Source: Vogesella sp. XCS3 (lineage in GTDB: Bacteria; Pseudomonadota; Gammaproteobacteria; Burkholderiales; Chromobacteriaceae). From it: DNA of 64,000 nt. Positions within the stretch are counted from its first letter, which is position 1, and the number at the start of each line of letters is the position of its first letter. Below the pieces are notes generated by a model. It was not told the origin of the DNA. It saw only the letters and a program-made list of their open reading frames with translations, and searched no databases. The position numbers and the translations under genes were made by a program. Shown here piece by piece: positions 8,082-17,275 of this stretch. The DNA lies in NCBI RefSeq assembly GCF_020616155.1, contig NZ_CP085530.1:2536001-2600000 (forward strand), in the 5' to 3' direction.

Positions 8082-9452
8082 TTAGTGCGACACCGCCTTC
8101 AGCATGTCTTCTACTACTTTCTTGGCGTCGCCAAACACCATCATGGTCTTGTCCATGTAGAACAGCTCGTTGTCGAGGCCGGCGTAGCCCACGCTCATCG
8201 AGCGCTTCACCACGATGACGGTACGCGCCTTGTGCGCTTCCAGAATCGGCATGCCGTAGATCGGGCTTTGCTTGTCTTTCTGCGCGGCCGGGTTCACCAC
8301 GTCGTTGGCGCCAATCACCAGTACCACGTCGGTGTTGGAGAAGTCGGAGTTGATCTCTTCCATCTCCTGCACCTGCTCGTACGGCACTTCGGCTTCGGCC
8401 AGCAGCACGTTCATGTGGCCTGGCATACGGCCCGCCACCGGGTGGATGGCGTAGCGCACGTTGACGCCCTTCTGGTGCAGCAGCTCGGCAAACTCTTGCA
8501 GGGCGTGCTGGGCGCGCGACACGGCCAGACCGTAACCCGGCACGATGATCACGCTGTCGGCGTTGCTCATCAGGAAGGTGGCGTCTTCGGCCGAACCGGA
8601 CTTGTAGTTCTTCGGGCCGCTGTCGGCGCTGCCACCGCTGCCGGCTTCGGCACCAAAACCACCCAGCAGCACGCTGACGATGGAGCGGTTCATGGCCTTG
8701 CACATGATGTAGGACAGGATGGCACCGGAAGAGCCCACGCACGCGCCGGCAATGATCAGCACCGGGTTGTTCAGCGTAAAGCCGATACCCGCTGCCGCCC
8801 AGCCGGAGTAGCTGTTCAGCATGGATACCACTACCGGCATGTCGGCACCGCCGATCGGGATGATCAGCGTCACGCCCAGTACCAGCGCAATGGCCACCAT
8901 CATCAGGAAGGCGCCGTGGCTATCGGTAAGGAAGTACGCCACGCCAAAGCCCACCATGGCCAGCGCCAGCACCAGGTTCAGCAAATGTTGGCCGCTGAAG
9001 TTCACGGCCTTGGCGCCAAACCTGCCGGACAGCTTGCCGTAGGCCACCACCGAGGCGGTGAAGGTAATGGCACCGATAAAGGCACCGATGAACAGCTCCA
9101 CCTTCTGCACGCCGGTGTGCTCGACACCGGTATGGAAGATGGCGGCCACGGCGATCAGCACCGCGGACAAGCCCACCAGCGAGTGCATGGCGGCTACCAG
9201 CTCGGGCATGCCGGTCATCTCGACGGTTTTGGCCTTGTACGCGCCAATGGCGCCACCAGCCACGATGGCACCGACAATCAGCGCCAGCACCGGCTTGTCC
9301 ATGATCATGAAGGTGGTGGCCACGGCAATCAGCATGCCGATAATGCCGTAGCGGTTACCCTGGATCGCCGTGGTAGGCGAGGACAGGCCTTTCAGTGCCA
9401 GGATGAACAGCACGGCTGCCACCAGGTACAGTACTGCGGATACGTTCTCCAT
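8082..9452 (-). CDS. pntB: NAD(P) transhydrogenase subunit beta
   Basis: A 456-residue PntB, the usual length. The N-terminal half is a bundle of about nine membrane helices (domain II), with the conserved GAYKAKTVEMTGMPELVAAMHSLVG stretch. The C-terminal ~180 residues form the NADP(H)-binding domain III with GYGLAVSRAQHAL, the GRMPGHMNVLLAEA segment, GANDVVNP and KRSMSVGYAGLDN. With PntAA and PntAB it uses the proton gradient to drive hydride transfer from NADH to NADP+, supplying NADPH in the inner membrane. It is the last gene of the pnt operon, 3 bp after pntAB, with a terminator just downstream. Confidence 0.97.
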   Translation of the reverse strand: MENVSAVLYLVAAVLFILALKGLSSPTTAIQGNRYGIIGMLIAVATTFMIMDKPVLALIVGAIVAGGAIGAYKAKTVEMTGMPELVAAMHSLVGLSAVLIAVAAIFHTGVEHTGVQKVELFIGAFIGAITFTASVVAYGKLSGRFGAKAVNFSGQHLLNLVLALAMVGFGVAYFLTDSHGAFLMMVAIALVLGVTLIIPIGGADMPVVVSMLNSYSGWAAAGIGFTLNNPVLIIAGACVGSSGAILSYIMCKAMNRSIVSVLLGGFGAEAGSGGSADSGPKNYKSGSAEDATFLMSNADSVIIVPGYGLAVSRAQHALQEFAELLHQKGVNVRYAIHPVAGRMPGHMNVLLAEAEVPYEQVQEMEEINSDFSNTDVVLVIGANDVVNPAAQKDKQSPIYGMPILEAHKARTVIVVKRSMSVGYAGLDNELFYMDKTMMVFGDAKKVVEDMLKAVSH

Positions 9453-9455
9453 CTG

Positions 9456-9761
9456 TTATGCCCCCTGTTTTTTCTTCTTCTTGAACATGTCGAGCATGCG
9501 CTGGGTGACCATGAAGCCACCGAAGATGTTGATACTGGCCAGGAAGATACCGATGGTGCCCAGCACCGATGTCACGGTGATCTGGCTGCCATTGATGTCC
9601 ACCACCTGCAGCATGGCGCCCACGATGATGATGCCGGAAATGGCATTGGTTACCGCCATCAGCGGGGTATGCAGGGCCGGGGTAACGTTCCACACCACGT
9701 GGTAGCCCACGAACACGGCCAGAACGAAGATGGTGAAGCTGGAGATAAACGGGTCAACCAT
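9456..9761 (-). CDS. pntAB: NAD(P) transhydrogenase alpha subunit, membrane part
   Basis: A 101-residue membrane protein corresponding to the C-terminal, membrane-embedded part of E. coli PntA, here encoded separately as in most alphaproteobacteria and many betaproteobacteria. It shows three to four helices ([49 protein letters not shown]) and ends in a lysine-rich cytoplasmic tail (KKKKKQGA). It lies between pntAA (11 bp gap) and pntB (3 bp gap) and should be co-transcribed with them. Confidence 0.95.
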   Translation of the reverse strand: MVDPFISSFTIFVLAVFVGYHVVWNVTPALHTPLMAVTNAISGIIIVGAMLQVVDINGSQITVTSVLGTIGIFLASINIFGGFMVTQRMLDMFKKKKKQGA

Positions 9762-9772
9762 GATGGCACCTC

Positions 9773-10894
9773 CTAGTTGGCCGCAGGAAAGCGCACCTGG
9801 CCGTCGTGCGTCACCAGGGTGGCCGCCAGCAGGTCGTCTTCCAGATTAAGGGTGAAGCCTTCCTTGCTGAGCATCAGCGACAGGAAGGTGAGCAGGTTTT
9901 TGGCGTACAGGCTGGAGGCATCGGCCGCCAGCTGGCCCGGCAGGTTGTACAGGCCCACCACGGTCACGCCGTTATCGGTGCGGTGCACTTCGCCCGGCAC
10001 GGTCAGCTCACAGTTGCCGCCCGCTTCGGCTGCGATATCGATGATCACGCTGCCCGGCTTCATGGCGGCCACGATATCGCGGCTGATCAGCGTCGGCGCC
10101 TTCTTGCCCGGAATCAGCGCGGTGGTGATGATGATGTCGGCCTGGCGCGCGTGCTTGGCCACCAGCTCGGCCTGACGACGCTTGTAGTCGTCCGACATTT
10201 CCTTGGCGTACACACCGTCGTTGGCTTTCTTCTCTTCCTCGCTCATCGGTACTTCAATGAACTTGCCACCCAGGCTTTCCACCTGTTCTTTGGTAGACGG
10301 GCGCACGTCGGTTGCCTCTACCACCGCCCCCAGGCGCTTGGCCGTGGCAATAGCCTGCAAACCGGCTACCCCCACCCCCATGATCAGCACACGGGCCGGC
10401 TTCACGGTACCGGCGGCGGTCATCAGCATGGGCATGAAGCGCGGGTAGTAGTGCGTCGCCAGCAGCACCGCACGGTAGCCGGCAATGTTGTTCTGGCTGG
10501 ACAGCACGTCCATGCTCTGCGCCCGCGTGGTACGCGGCAGCAGTTCCATGGCAAAAGCCGACACCTTGCGCGCAGCCAGCTGCGGGAAGGTGGTGTTCTG
10601 GAACGGGGCCAGCTGGCCGATCAGCACCGCGCCCTCTTTCAGCTCGGCAATGGCGTCTTCCGGCAGCGGGCGCACGGTCAGCACAATGTCGCCCTGCGCC
10701 AGTACGGCGGCGCGCGACGCGGCCAGGGTGGCACCGGCTTCGGCATACGCCGCATCCGGCACGGCGGCCATATTGCCCGCCCCCGCCTCTACCACCACGG
10801 CATGACCCATGGCGACGAGCTTTTTAACCGTTTCCGGTGTCGCGGCCACGCGGCTTTCACCTGCCAGCCTTTCGGCTGGAATAGCGATTTGCAT
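9773..10894 (-). CDS. pntAA: NAD(P) transhydrogenase alpha subunit, NAD-binding part
   Basis: A 373-residue soluble NAD(H)-binding domain I of transhydrogenase, related to alanine dehydrogenase. I take the ATG at 10894 ([23 protein letters not shown]), which has an AAGGAAG ribosome-binding site; the open frame runs 165 bp further upstream without support. Visible motifs are the Rossmann loop [21 protein letters not shown], the catalytic-face segment [11 protein letters not shown] and [13 protein letters not shown]. First gene of the pnt operon, preceded by a long (~550 bp) non-coding stretch that should carry the promoter. Confidence 0.96.
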   Translation of the reverse strand: MQIAIPAERLAGESRVAATPETVKKLVAMGHAVVVEAGAGNMAAVPDAAYAEAGATLAASRAAVLAQGDIVLTVRPLPEDAIAELKEGAVLIGQLAPFQNTTFPQLAARKVSAFAMELLPRTTRAQSMDVLSSQNNIAGYRAVLLATHYYPRFMPMLMTAAGTVKPARVLIMGVGVAGLQAIATAKRLGAVVEATDVRPSTKEQVESLGGKFIEVPMSEEEKKANDGVYAKEMSDDYKRRQAELVAKHARQADIIITTALIPGKKAPTLISRDIVAAMKPGSVIIDIAAEAGGNCELTVPGEVHRTDNGVTVVGLYNLPGQLAADASSLYAKNLLTFLSLMLSKEGFTLNLEDDLLAATLVTHDGQVRFPAAN

Positions 10895-11446
10895 GGTCTT
10901 CCTTTCTGCAAATGGATGAATGACAAATAAAAAATCTAAAGATAGCGAACGCCCGTGCGAGGCTTGATTTCGAACGAGCGTTTGAATTCTTACTACATCA
11001 CGACTTTTGATTTGGCGCAATGCTTTTACAAAAAAGCGACATGCCAAACGGGCTGCCACTGCACCAATGTCGTGCCATTGCTGTCATGAATACTGTCAGA
11101 CAACAACTTAATCAACTGATTTGAAACGACCTTTTAGCATTTGTTGCATATGGCGCGGCCAACTGTGGCGTGCATTGCACGTTGCTGCGCTGCGACATTG
11201 CCATGGCCAGGGGGAGAACACACGCACCAGCATGGCGAAAAGACACAGCGAATCAGCATATTGCGCCGCAACATATGCACTACAGTAGACAATCTTGTCC
11301 GACACTTTGTAAAGAAGGGTTTACGCTTAAGGGGTAATCCCTGTATCAAATGCAGCTAATTACTTACCGTATCAGGCAATTTCTGCATTATGACGACAGT
11401 TTTGTAACGCACTCCGTTACGCTTTTTTCATGAAATGGAGCAAAGC
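10895..11446. other. Long divergent intergenic region between pntAA and the glycerophosphodiesterase
   Basis: About 550 bp with no convincing gene. Two dyads stand out: TTCGAACG-AG-CGTTTGAA at 10969-10986 (7 of 8 arm bases pair), about 75 bp upstream of the pntAA ATG, and GTAACG-CACTC-CGTTAC at 11405-11421, followed by GCTTTTTTC just before the downstream gene. The latter looks like a small terminator or attenuator, or an operator. The rest is moderately AT-rich and should hold the two divergent promoters. Confidence 0.55.
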
Positions 11447-12181
11447 ATGCACTGGCCATATCCACTAGGCTTTGCCCACCGCCTGGGGGGCGCGCTGGCA
11501 CCGGAAAACACACTGGCGGGGCTGCTGCTGGCGCACCGGCTGGGTGTCAGCGGGGTGGAATGTGATGTACAGCTCAGCGCCGATGGCAAGGCCGTGATCG
11601 TGCACGACCACGCCCTGGAGCGCACCACCACCGGCAGTGGCGATGTGGCGGGGCAAACCATCGCCCAGCTGCAAACGCTGGATGCCGGGCGTTACCACCA
11701 CCTGGCCTTTGCCGGCGAGCCCTTGCCCACCCTGGCAGCCTTGGCCAGCAAAAGCCGCAAGCTGGGCATGGCGGTCAACCTGGAGCTGAAACCAGCACGC
11801 GAGCCCGCCGCCATGGCACGCGTCTGCATGGCCGAAATCCAGGCCCTATGGCAAGGCGCGGCGCTGCCGCCGCTGCTATCGTCGTTCGATACGGCCGCGC
11901 TCGCCGCCGCACAGTTGGCCGCACCGCAGCTACCCCGTGCCCTGCTGCTGGAAACCCTATCAGAAGACAGCGTAGCGCAGGCCCGGGCACTGGGTTGTAG
12001 CGCCATACACGTGCATTACCGGGCGCTGGACGAAGCCAGTGTGCAGGCCCTGCACCAGGCCGGGTTGGCGGTGATGGCGTGGACGGTGAACCAGCTGGAA
12101 GACATGCAAAGGCTGCGCCACTGGGGGGTGAACATGCTGTGCACCGACCGGCCAGACCGGCTGGACCCCAGCTGGCTATAA
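11447..12181 (+). CDS. ugpQ: Glycerophosphodiester phosphodiesterase
   Basis: A ~244-residue cytoplasmic-type GDPD with a TIM-barrel fold. The N-terminal signature AHRLGGALAPENTLAGLLLA contains the catalytic HR and the metal-binding E of PEN, followed by VECDVQLSADGKAVIVHD with the second acid/histidine pair. Later elements NLELKP and the C-terminal VMAWTVN and GVNMLCTDRPD are also family-typical. It hydrolyses glycerophosphodiesters to glycerol-3-phosphate and an alcohol. No signal peptide, so UgpQ-like rather than GlpQ-like. The ATG at 11447 is preferred because GGAG sits 6-9 bases upstream; an in-frame ATG at 11435 would include that site in the coding part. It stands alone, with no ugp transporter genes nearby. 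Confidence 0.92.
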   Translation: MHWPYPLGFAHRLGGALAPENTLAGLLLAHRLGVSGVECDVQLSADGKAVIVHDHALERTTTGSGDVAGQTIAQLQTLDAGRYHHLAFAGEPLPTLAALASKSRKLGMAVNLELKPAREPAAMARVCMAEIQALWQGAALPPLLSSFDTAALAAAQLAAPQLPRALLLETLSEDSVAQARALGCSAIHVHYRALDEASVQALHQAGLAVMAWTVNQLEDMQRLRHWGVNMLCTDRPDRLDPSWL

Positions 12182-12228
12182 ACCGGACATCAGCACAGCC
12201 GCAGGCGCCTCACCGCCCTGCTGCTGAC

Positions 12229-12259
12229 AAAAAAGCCTGCTTGCGTGGCAAACAGGCTT
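12229..12259 (-). terminator. Terminator after the tandem binding-protein genes
   Basis: On the minus strand, AAGCCTG and CAGGCTT form a stem followed by six T. It lies 33 bp beyond the stop of the second binding-protein gene and between convergent genes. Confidence 0.65.
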
Positions 12260-12291
12260 GGTCATCCGTCAGGGCGGGTAATCGGCGCGCC

Positions 12292-13113
12292 CTATGGCCG
12301 CAAGGCCCCGGCATCGTAGGCACAGCCCGGGGTACGCCAGCCTGGCGTGGCGCGCTCGCAACGGCGGCTACGCGACATCTGCCGGGTAGGGTCCAGCTGG
12401 CCGATGGCGCGCATACGCATAATCGCCATGGCCACATTCGCACGGTAAGGCCCCCATGGCGACAGCCGGGAAAAAGCAATAAATCCACCGTAGGATTTGG
12501 CCTGCAAAGGCATCTGTCGCACGCGCTGCGCCAGTGACTCGGCCGCCAGCACGCTACGGCCGTGCAACACCGGCGCAATCACCACATCTACCCGCCCGGC
12601 CACCAGCTTGCGCATGGACTCGGCCGTGTGCAGCGCCACGTCCTTTTGCAGCGAGGTATCGCTGTCGAAACGGGCAAAATAGCGCCGCTCGTGCGTCACC
12701 CCCACGCGCAAGCCAGCCAGGTCTTCGTAGCGTGCCAGCGGGCGACGGTCGTTGCTGCGCATGAAAAAGGCAATGCGCGAATCCTCTTCCAGCCCCGGCG
12801 AGATAAAGTCGATATACGCCACCCGCTCCGGCGTAGCTGCCATGCCCAGCGCCACGTCGGCCTCTCCCCTTTGCATCAGCTGCAGGCAGCGGCTCAGCGA
12901 ACACTCGATGAAATGCGGTGTGGCGTCCAGCTGCTCGGCCAGCAGCCGCAAGATGTGCGCGTAGGGTCCCTGCGCCTCGCCATTGGCATCGATCGTTTTC
13001 CAGGGCGGCATCACGCTAAAGGCAATATTCAGCACGCCAGGCTGCGCTGCCTGCACGGGCATGGCACAGGCTGCGGCCAACATCAGGGCCAGTAATCGGT
13101 AGCGCAGCTTCAC
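12292..13113 (-). CDS. Periplasmic solute-binding protein, family 3 (first of a tandem pair)
   Basis: A 273-residue protein with a signal peptide (MKLRYRLLALMLAAACAMPVQA) and a bacterial extracellular solute-binding protein family 3 fold, as in polar amino-acid receptors. Visible elements are the opening strand VLNIAFSVMPPWKT, GPYAHILRLLAEQL, the GEADVALGMAATPERVAYIDF segment and the hinge/second-lobe strand LAGLRVGVTHE. No permease or ATPase gene is adjacent, so it may serve a distant ABC transporter or act as a sensor-type orphan. It overlaps the preceding paralogous gene by 4 bp (ATGA), implying translational coupling. The two proteins are clearly related but diverged. Confidence 0.8.
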   Translation of the reverse strand: MKLRYRLLALMLAAACAMPVQAAQPGVLNIAFSVMPPWKTIDANGEAQGPYAHILRLLAEQLDATPHFIECSLSRCLQLMQRGEADVALGMAATPERVAYIDFISPGLEEDSRIAFFMRSNDRRPLARYEDLAGLRVGVTHERRYFARFDSDTSLQKDVALHTAESMRKLVAGRVDVVIAPVLHGRSVLAAESLAQRVRQMPLQAKSYGGFIAFSRLSPWGPYRANVAMAIMRMRAIGQLDPTRQMSRSRRCERATPGWRTPGCAYDAGALRP

Positions 13114-13877
13114 GGTAACGGCCTTATCGCCATCTCGGCGTCGGCCTTGGCCAGCAAGCGGCGGATCGTGCCGTCCTTCACCATGCCGGCCAACTGCTGC
13201 GACAGCACACCTTTCAGCTGCTGTGCCACTACAGAACGGCGAGAGATAGCGATGCGACGTGGCTCGCCAAACTCGAATGACACACGGGCCTGACGGTACA
13301 GCCCGCGATAGCGCGACTCGCGCAGCTCGCCCTGCACTTGCAAGGCATTGATCAGCAGCACATCAAAACGCTTGGCCTGCAGTTTGCGCAGCGCCATGTC
13401 TATTGTGGGGGCTGCATCGCGGCGGATACGGTTATCGGCGTCAAACTGCGGAAAGTAGTGCACCCCCTCGACCACCCCCACGCGCAGGGGCAGCAGATCT
13501 TCATAGCGCTGCAGCACACGCGGGTCGTTACTGCGCTGCAAGACCACGGTACGGCTGCTGGGGGCAAATGGCGGGTCGAGAAACGCCAGGTAAGCATCAC
13601 GATCCGGGCCGCCCTTCACCCCGATGGTGATATCGGCGCTGCCGGTTTCCATCATGGCCAGGACGCGTTTGAGCGGCACCTGTTCGATTTCCAGCACCAG
13701 CTGGCTACGGCGGGCCAGCTCACGAATGATATCCACGTAAGCTCCGGCGGGCCTGCCGGCGGCATCCAGCATTTTGTAGGGTTCTGCTGTATTGAAGGCA
13801 AACACCAGGCGCTGGGCATGGGCTGGCCACAAGGCCAGGCACAAGCACGCTACCCCTATGGACTTGCACCACTGCAT
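13110..13877 (-). CDS. Periplasmic solute-binding protein, family 3 (second of a tandem pair)
   Basis: A family 3 solute-binding protein of about 255 residues, counted from the ATG at 13877 (MQWCKSIGVACLCLALWPAHA gives a good signal peptide); a longer frame from 13928 would hide the signal. The mature protein shows AYVDIIRELARRSQLVLEIEQVPLKRVLAMMETGSADITIGV, a typical lobe I core, and DLLPLRVGVVEGVHYF at the start of lobe II. It is followed by the paralogue at 12292-13113 with a 4-bp overlap. Orphan binding proteins like these often lack their own transporter. The substrate cannot be read from the sequence. Confidence 0.8.
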   Translation of the reverse strand: MQWCKSIGVACLCLALWPAHAQRLVFAFNTAEPYKMLDAAGRPAGAYVDIIRELARRSQLVLEIEQVPLKRVLAMMETGSADITIGVKGGPDRDAYLAFLDPPFAPSSRTVVLQRSNDPRVLQRYEDLLPLRVGVVEGVHYFPQFDADNRIRRDAAPTIDMALRKLQAKRFDVLLINALQVQGELRESRYRGLYRQARVSFEFGEPRRIAISRRSVVAQQLKGVLSQQLAGMVKDGTIRRLLAKADAEMAIRPLP

Positions 13878-14002
13878 CAGCGGGCTGCCATCAGGGTGCA
13901 AGCCGGGTAAAAAGCAGACATCAGACACAACATGGCTGGCCCCTTATTGGCAAGCGGAATCACTTTATAAGTTTAGCATTGCCCCATCGATAGCATGGAT
14001 AA

Positions 14003-15679
14003 TCATTTAAAATCTTGTGATACTGCATCGGATACTTGGCGATACAGCCAATCGCTTAGCAGCACCGGTTGCGCAAACTGCAGCTGGCCACCCTGCTCGC
14101 GTAGCGGGCGCAGCGGGTTGTCTTGCCACAATAGCTTACCCAATAAGTAATGCTCTCCTTCACGCCACTGCGGGTTGTCCACCCGGTAGCCCAGCCGGGC
14201 GGCCAACCATACGGCAGCTTCGTAATGGCTAATGTGGGACTGCGTTGCCAGGGCATCTACGCTACCGGCCGCAGCCTGTCGTGCCAGCAACAACATAGGC
14301 ACGTCGGCCACCTCTGGCTGCAAGTCGTTGTGCCCCCAACGCCCGCCCTCTCCCAAAAGCTGGCCGTGGTCGCCAGTAATCAGCAGATAGCGCTCGCCGG
14401 ACAAAGCCTCGAACTGGCGGATGATCTCGCCCAGCACATCGTCGGCATACAGCACGGCGTTATCGTAGGCATTGGACTTGCGGGTGGCGTAAAGCAAGGC
14501 ATCGTCGGTAGGCCAGCGCTCAAAGCGATCGCCACGGTGGCGGTAGTTGTCCTGATACGGGCTGTGTGCGCTGCGCAGGTTCAGCATCACAAAACTGCGG
14601 TCGCCCAGCGTTTGCTGGGCCAATAGCTGCGGTAAAGCGTGGTCGTGATGCTGGCTAAACAACAGCGGGTGATCTTCACGGCTGATGCGCACATCCATAA
14701 ACGTGCTGCCCAGATTAGCCAGCAACCTGGACTCCTGAGAAGACAGCCACAAAGTATGAAAACCCTGCTGGCGCGCCAGACGAAACAGATTGTACGGCTG
14801 CCGGCGTAACAGATGGTGCTGCCCCGGGTGGCTCACCAGGTTCACAAAGCTGGGCAAAGACACCGCCGTTGCTACGCCGGACGCAATACCCGGCCGCGCC
14901 AGCAGGCCGGGCGTGGCCGCCAGCTGCGGCGTGGTAGCGCGCGGGTAGCCCAGCACCCCAAGCCGGCTGCCACGCAGCGAATCCACCACCACCACCCATA
15001 CGTGCTTCGCCTGGCTGGGCAGCGGCTGCAACTGGTACGGTTGCGGCGGCGGCAACGGTAACGCGGCCTGGTCGCGCCCGGCCAAGCGTACGGCGTAATA
15101 GGCAAAAGCGTTCAGGCTGTTGTGCAGGCTGCTGCGTGTCGGCCCGGGCATGAAGGCGTCCATGTCGCGGTAGGTGGCGCGGTAGGGTTTGGCCAGCAAC
15201 ACCGCCAGCACCAGCACCACGCCTAGCACACGCCAGCCCAGCGCTGGCGGCGGCAAGCGCCCCAGTAGCCAGGCCAGCAGCCCGTACGGCAGGCCTACAG
15301 CCAGCCATACCGGCCAGTGGTCTTGCCAATGGTGGCGGGCGCTCTGCCACACCTCGCCGGGCTGGCCAAACAGGCTGACCAGCTCTGCCGGCGCCAGTGG
15401 CTCGCCGGCAAACGAAATATTGCCCAGCTGTACCAGTTGCATGGCGGCCAACAGCGCCAGCAGCGGCCAAACCAGCCAGCGGCGACCCAACAGGGTCATA
15501 CCCAGGGCAAACAGCCACAGCACGGCCACGTAGCGCAGCTCGAACTCGGCCTGGTTCGCCCCCGTGAACTGCTGCTGGATCACGTCATCCAGTAGCAACA
15601 AGGCGGTTGCCAAGGTGGCCCAGACGGGCCGGAGCCCCAAACGGTCGACGCGCATTGCCATGCTTGCCCTGTGATACAA
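14003..15679 (-). CDS. Membrane phosphoethanolamine transferase, EptA/CptA-like sulfatase fold
   Basis: A 558-residue inner-membrane enzyme. The N-terminal ~185 residues hold about five hydrophobic helices, followed by a periplasmic alkaline-phosphatase/sulfatase-like domain. The domain opens with VWVVVVDSLRG (first metal Asp) and continues with the GVATAVSLPSF segment, where the Thr aligns with the EptA/MCR nucleophile. HSPYQ and ITGDHGQLLGE (metal-binding Asp-His) follow. Family members move phosphoethanolamine from phosphatidylethanolamine onto lipid A, LPS core or glycans; the acceptor here is unknown. Alternative starts at residues 7 and 9 are possible. It lies between the binding-protein pair and mnmE, all leftward. 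Confidence 0.82.
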   Translation of the reverse strand: MYHRASMAMRVDRLGLRPVWATLATALLLLDDVIQQQFTGANQAEFELRYVAVLWLFALGMTLLGRRWLVWPLLALLAAMQLVQLGNISFAGEPLAPAELVSLFGQPGEVWQSARHHWQDHWPVWLAVGLPYGLLAWLLGRLPPPALGWRVLGVVLVLAVLLAKPYRATYRDMDAFMPGPTRSSLHNSLNAFAYYAVRLAGRDQAALPLPPPQPYQLQPLPSQAKHVWVVVVDSLRGSRLGVLGYPRATTPQLAATPGLLARPGIASGVATAVSLPSFVNLVSHPGQHHLLRRQPYNLFRLARQQGFHTLWLSSQESRLLANLGSTFMDVRISREDHPLLFSQHHDHALPQLLAQQTLGDRSFVMLNLRSAHSPYQDNYRHRGDRFERWPTDDALLYATRKSNAYDNAVLYADDVLGEIIRQFEALSGERYLLITGDHGQLLGEGGRWGHNDLQPEVADVPMLLLARQAAAGSVDALATQSHISHYEAAVWLAARLGYRVDNPQWREGEHYLLGKLLWQDNPLRPLREQGGQLQFAQPVLLSDWLYRQVSDAVSQDFK

Positions 15680-15721
15680 AGCCGGTTCAGACCGCCGGCC
15701 CGGCAGCAGGTTCAGGCGGGC

Positions 15722-17074
15722 TTACTTACCGATGCAGAAACGGCTGAAAATCACGCCTAGCAGGTCGTCCGGGGTGAACTTGCCGGTAATTTCCGACAGG
15801 CTGTTCTGCGCCATGCGCAGCTCTTCGGCAAAGATTTCCACCATCTGCCAATCGGCCTCGGCCAGGCCCAGGTGGTCGGCGGCGCGGGCGATGGCGTCCA
15901 GGTGGCGTTCGCGCGCCAGGAACACGCCTTCGCTGTCGCCGCTGTAGCCGATCATTTCCAGCAGCAGCGCGCGCAGGTCGTCTACGCCAGCGTGGGTACG
16001 CGCTGACAGGTGCACTACCGGGTGGCCGTCTTGCTCGCTGCGGCCAACCTGGCCGCCGGACAGGTCTACCTTGTTGAACACGTGTACGCGCGGCAAGCGC
16101 GGTGGCAGCTTGGCCAGAATGGCGTGCACCTCGGGCACCAGGCCATCGCGGCTATCGGCCAGCACCAGCACCACGTCGGCGCGCTCCACCGCCTGCCAGG
16201 TGCGCTCGATGCCGATCTTTTCCACCACGTCGTTGGTATCACGCAGGCCGGCGGTATCGATGATGTGCACCGGCACGCCGTCGATCACGATTTCCTCGCG
16301 CACGGTGTCGCGGGTGGTGCCGGCAATGTCGGTGACGATGGCGATGTCGTCGCCAGCCAGCGCGTTCATCAGGCTGGATTTGCCCACGTTAGGCTGGCCT
16401 ACCAGCACCACGTGCATGCCCTCGCGCAGCAGCGCGCCCTGCTTGGCGGTGGCCTGCACTTTTTGCAGTTGGCCGCGCAGGCGGCGCAGGCGCCCTACCG
16501 CGTCGGCCTTTTCCAGAAAATCGATGTCTTCTTCCGGGAAGTCCAGCGTGGCTTCCACCAGCATGCGCAGGTTGATCAGCTCGTCCACCAGGGTATGAAT
16601 CTCGTGCGAGAACGCGCCCTTCAGCGATTTGAGCGCGCTCTTGGCCGCGCTTTCGCTGGCGGCGTCGATCAGGTCTGCCACGCTCTCGGCCTGCGCCAGG
16701 TCCAGCTTGTCGTTCAGGAAGGCGCGCTTGGTGAACTCGCCCGGCTCGGCCAGGCGCGCGCCCAGCTGCAGGCAGCGGCTCACCAGCATCTTCATCACCA
16801 CCGGGCCACCGTGGCCCTGCAGCTCGATCACGTCTTCGCCGGTAAAGCTATTAGGGCCGGGGAAGTACAACAGCAGGCCATTGTCGATGGCGCTGCCATC
16901 GGCATCGTAAAAATCGGTGTAGGTGGCGTAGCGCGGCTTGGGCGTTTTACCGCCACTGATGGCCTGGGCAAAGGGCAACAGGTCGCGGCCGGAGACGCGC
17001 ACCACCCCCACGCCGCCACGGCCGGGGGCAGTGGCAATAGCGCAGATGGTGCTGGGGGTGTAGCTGAGGCTCAT
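15722..17074 (-). CDS. mnmE: tRNA uridine-5-carboxymethylaminomethyl modification GTPase
   Basis: A 450-residue MnmE (TrmE), the usual length. The N-terminal formyl-tetrahydrofolate-binding domain starts [26 protein letters not shown]. The inserted G domain has [14 protein letters not shown] (G1), DIAGTTRD (G2), DTAGLRD (G3) and NKVD (G4), and the protein ends with the diagnostic CIGK motif whose Cys is catalytically important. With MnmG it installs the cmnm5 group on wobble U34 of certain tRNAs. It is part of the conserved mnmE-yidC-yidD-rnpA-rpmH block, but a strong terminator between yidC and mnmE suggests it is transcribed separately. Confidence 0.98.
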   Translation of the reverse strand: MSLSYTPSTICAIATAPGRGGVGVVRVSGRDLLPFAQAISGGKTPKPRYATYTDFYDADGSAIDNGLLLYFPGPNSFTGEDVIELQGHGGPVVMKMLVSRCLQLGARLAEPGEFTKRAFLNDKLDLAQAESVADLIDAASESAAKSALKSLKGAFSHEIHTLVDELINLRMLVEATLDFPEEDIDFLEKADAVGRLRRLRGQLQKVQATAKQGALLREGMHVVLVGQPNVGKSSLMNALAGDDIAIVTDIAGTTRDTVREEIVIDGVPVHIIDTAGLRDTNDVVEKIGIERTWQAVERADVVLVLADSRDGLVPEVHAILAKLPPRLPRVHVFNKVDLSGGQVGRSEQDGHPVVHLSARTHAGVDDLRALLLEMIGYSGDSEGVFLARERHLDAIARAADHLGLAEADWQMVEIFAEELRMAQNSLSEITGKFTPDDLLGVIFSRFCIGK

Positions 17075-17095
17075 GGGGTTTCCTTAGATTCTGGG

Positions 17096-17183
17096 GCCAC
17101 GAAAACCACGAAAAGACACCCAAAACGGCGAGTCAGGCAACTCCTGACAAACGGCTTTCGTATTCTTTCGTGGGGTTCGTGGC
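17096..17183. repeat. Inverted repeat upstream of mnmE
   Basis: An 18-base arm at 17096-17113 (two CCACGAAA blocks) and its near-complement at 17166-17183 (TTTCGTGG blocks, 16 of 18 pairing) flank a 52-bp centre. No gene lies inside. It could be a degenerate mobile-element remnant or an RNA hairpin in the mnmE leader. Confidence 0.6.
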
Positions 17184-17218
17184 AATAAGCATGTTAGTCC
17201 GGTTTGTGACACAGGAAG

Positions 17219-17245
17219 CAAAAAGCCCGGCCAAAAGGCCGGGCT
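17219..17245 (-). terminator. Terminator between yidC and mnmE
   Basis: AGCCCGGCC-AAAA-GGCCGGGCT is a perfect 9-bp stem; on the minus strand it is followed by a T-rich tail. It ends the rpmH-rnpA-yidD-yidC transcript before mnmE. Confidence 0.8.
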
Positions 17246-17260
17246 GTGATTCTACCGTAC

Positions 17261-17273
17261 AAGGTTGGCCGCA
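17261..17273 (+). repeat. Dispersed 13-mer AAGGTTGGCCGCA, intergenic copy
   Basis: Exact copy of the window-wide 13-mer, between the yidC stop and its terminator, the same position as the copy beside pntB. Confidence 0.8.
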
Positions 17274-17275
17274 GA

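Noticed and set aside
7911..9776. 621-codon plus-strand frame opposite pntB/pntAB
   Set aside because: A shadow frame: it is exactly antisense to well-conserved genes and is rich in His, Gly and Gln from complementary codon bias.
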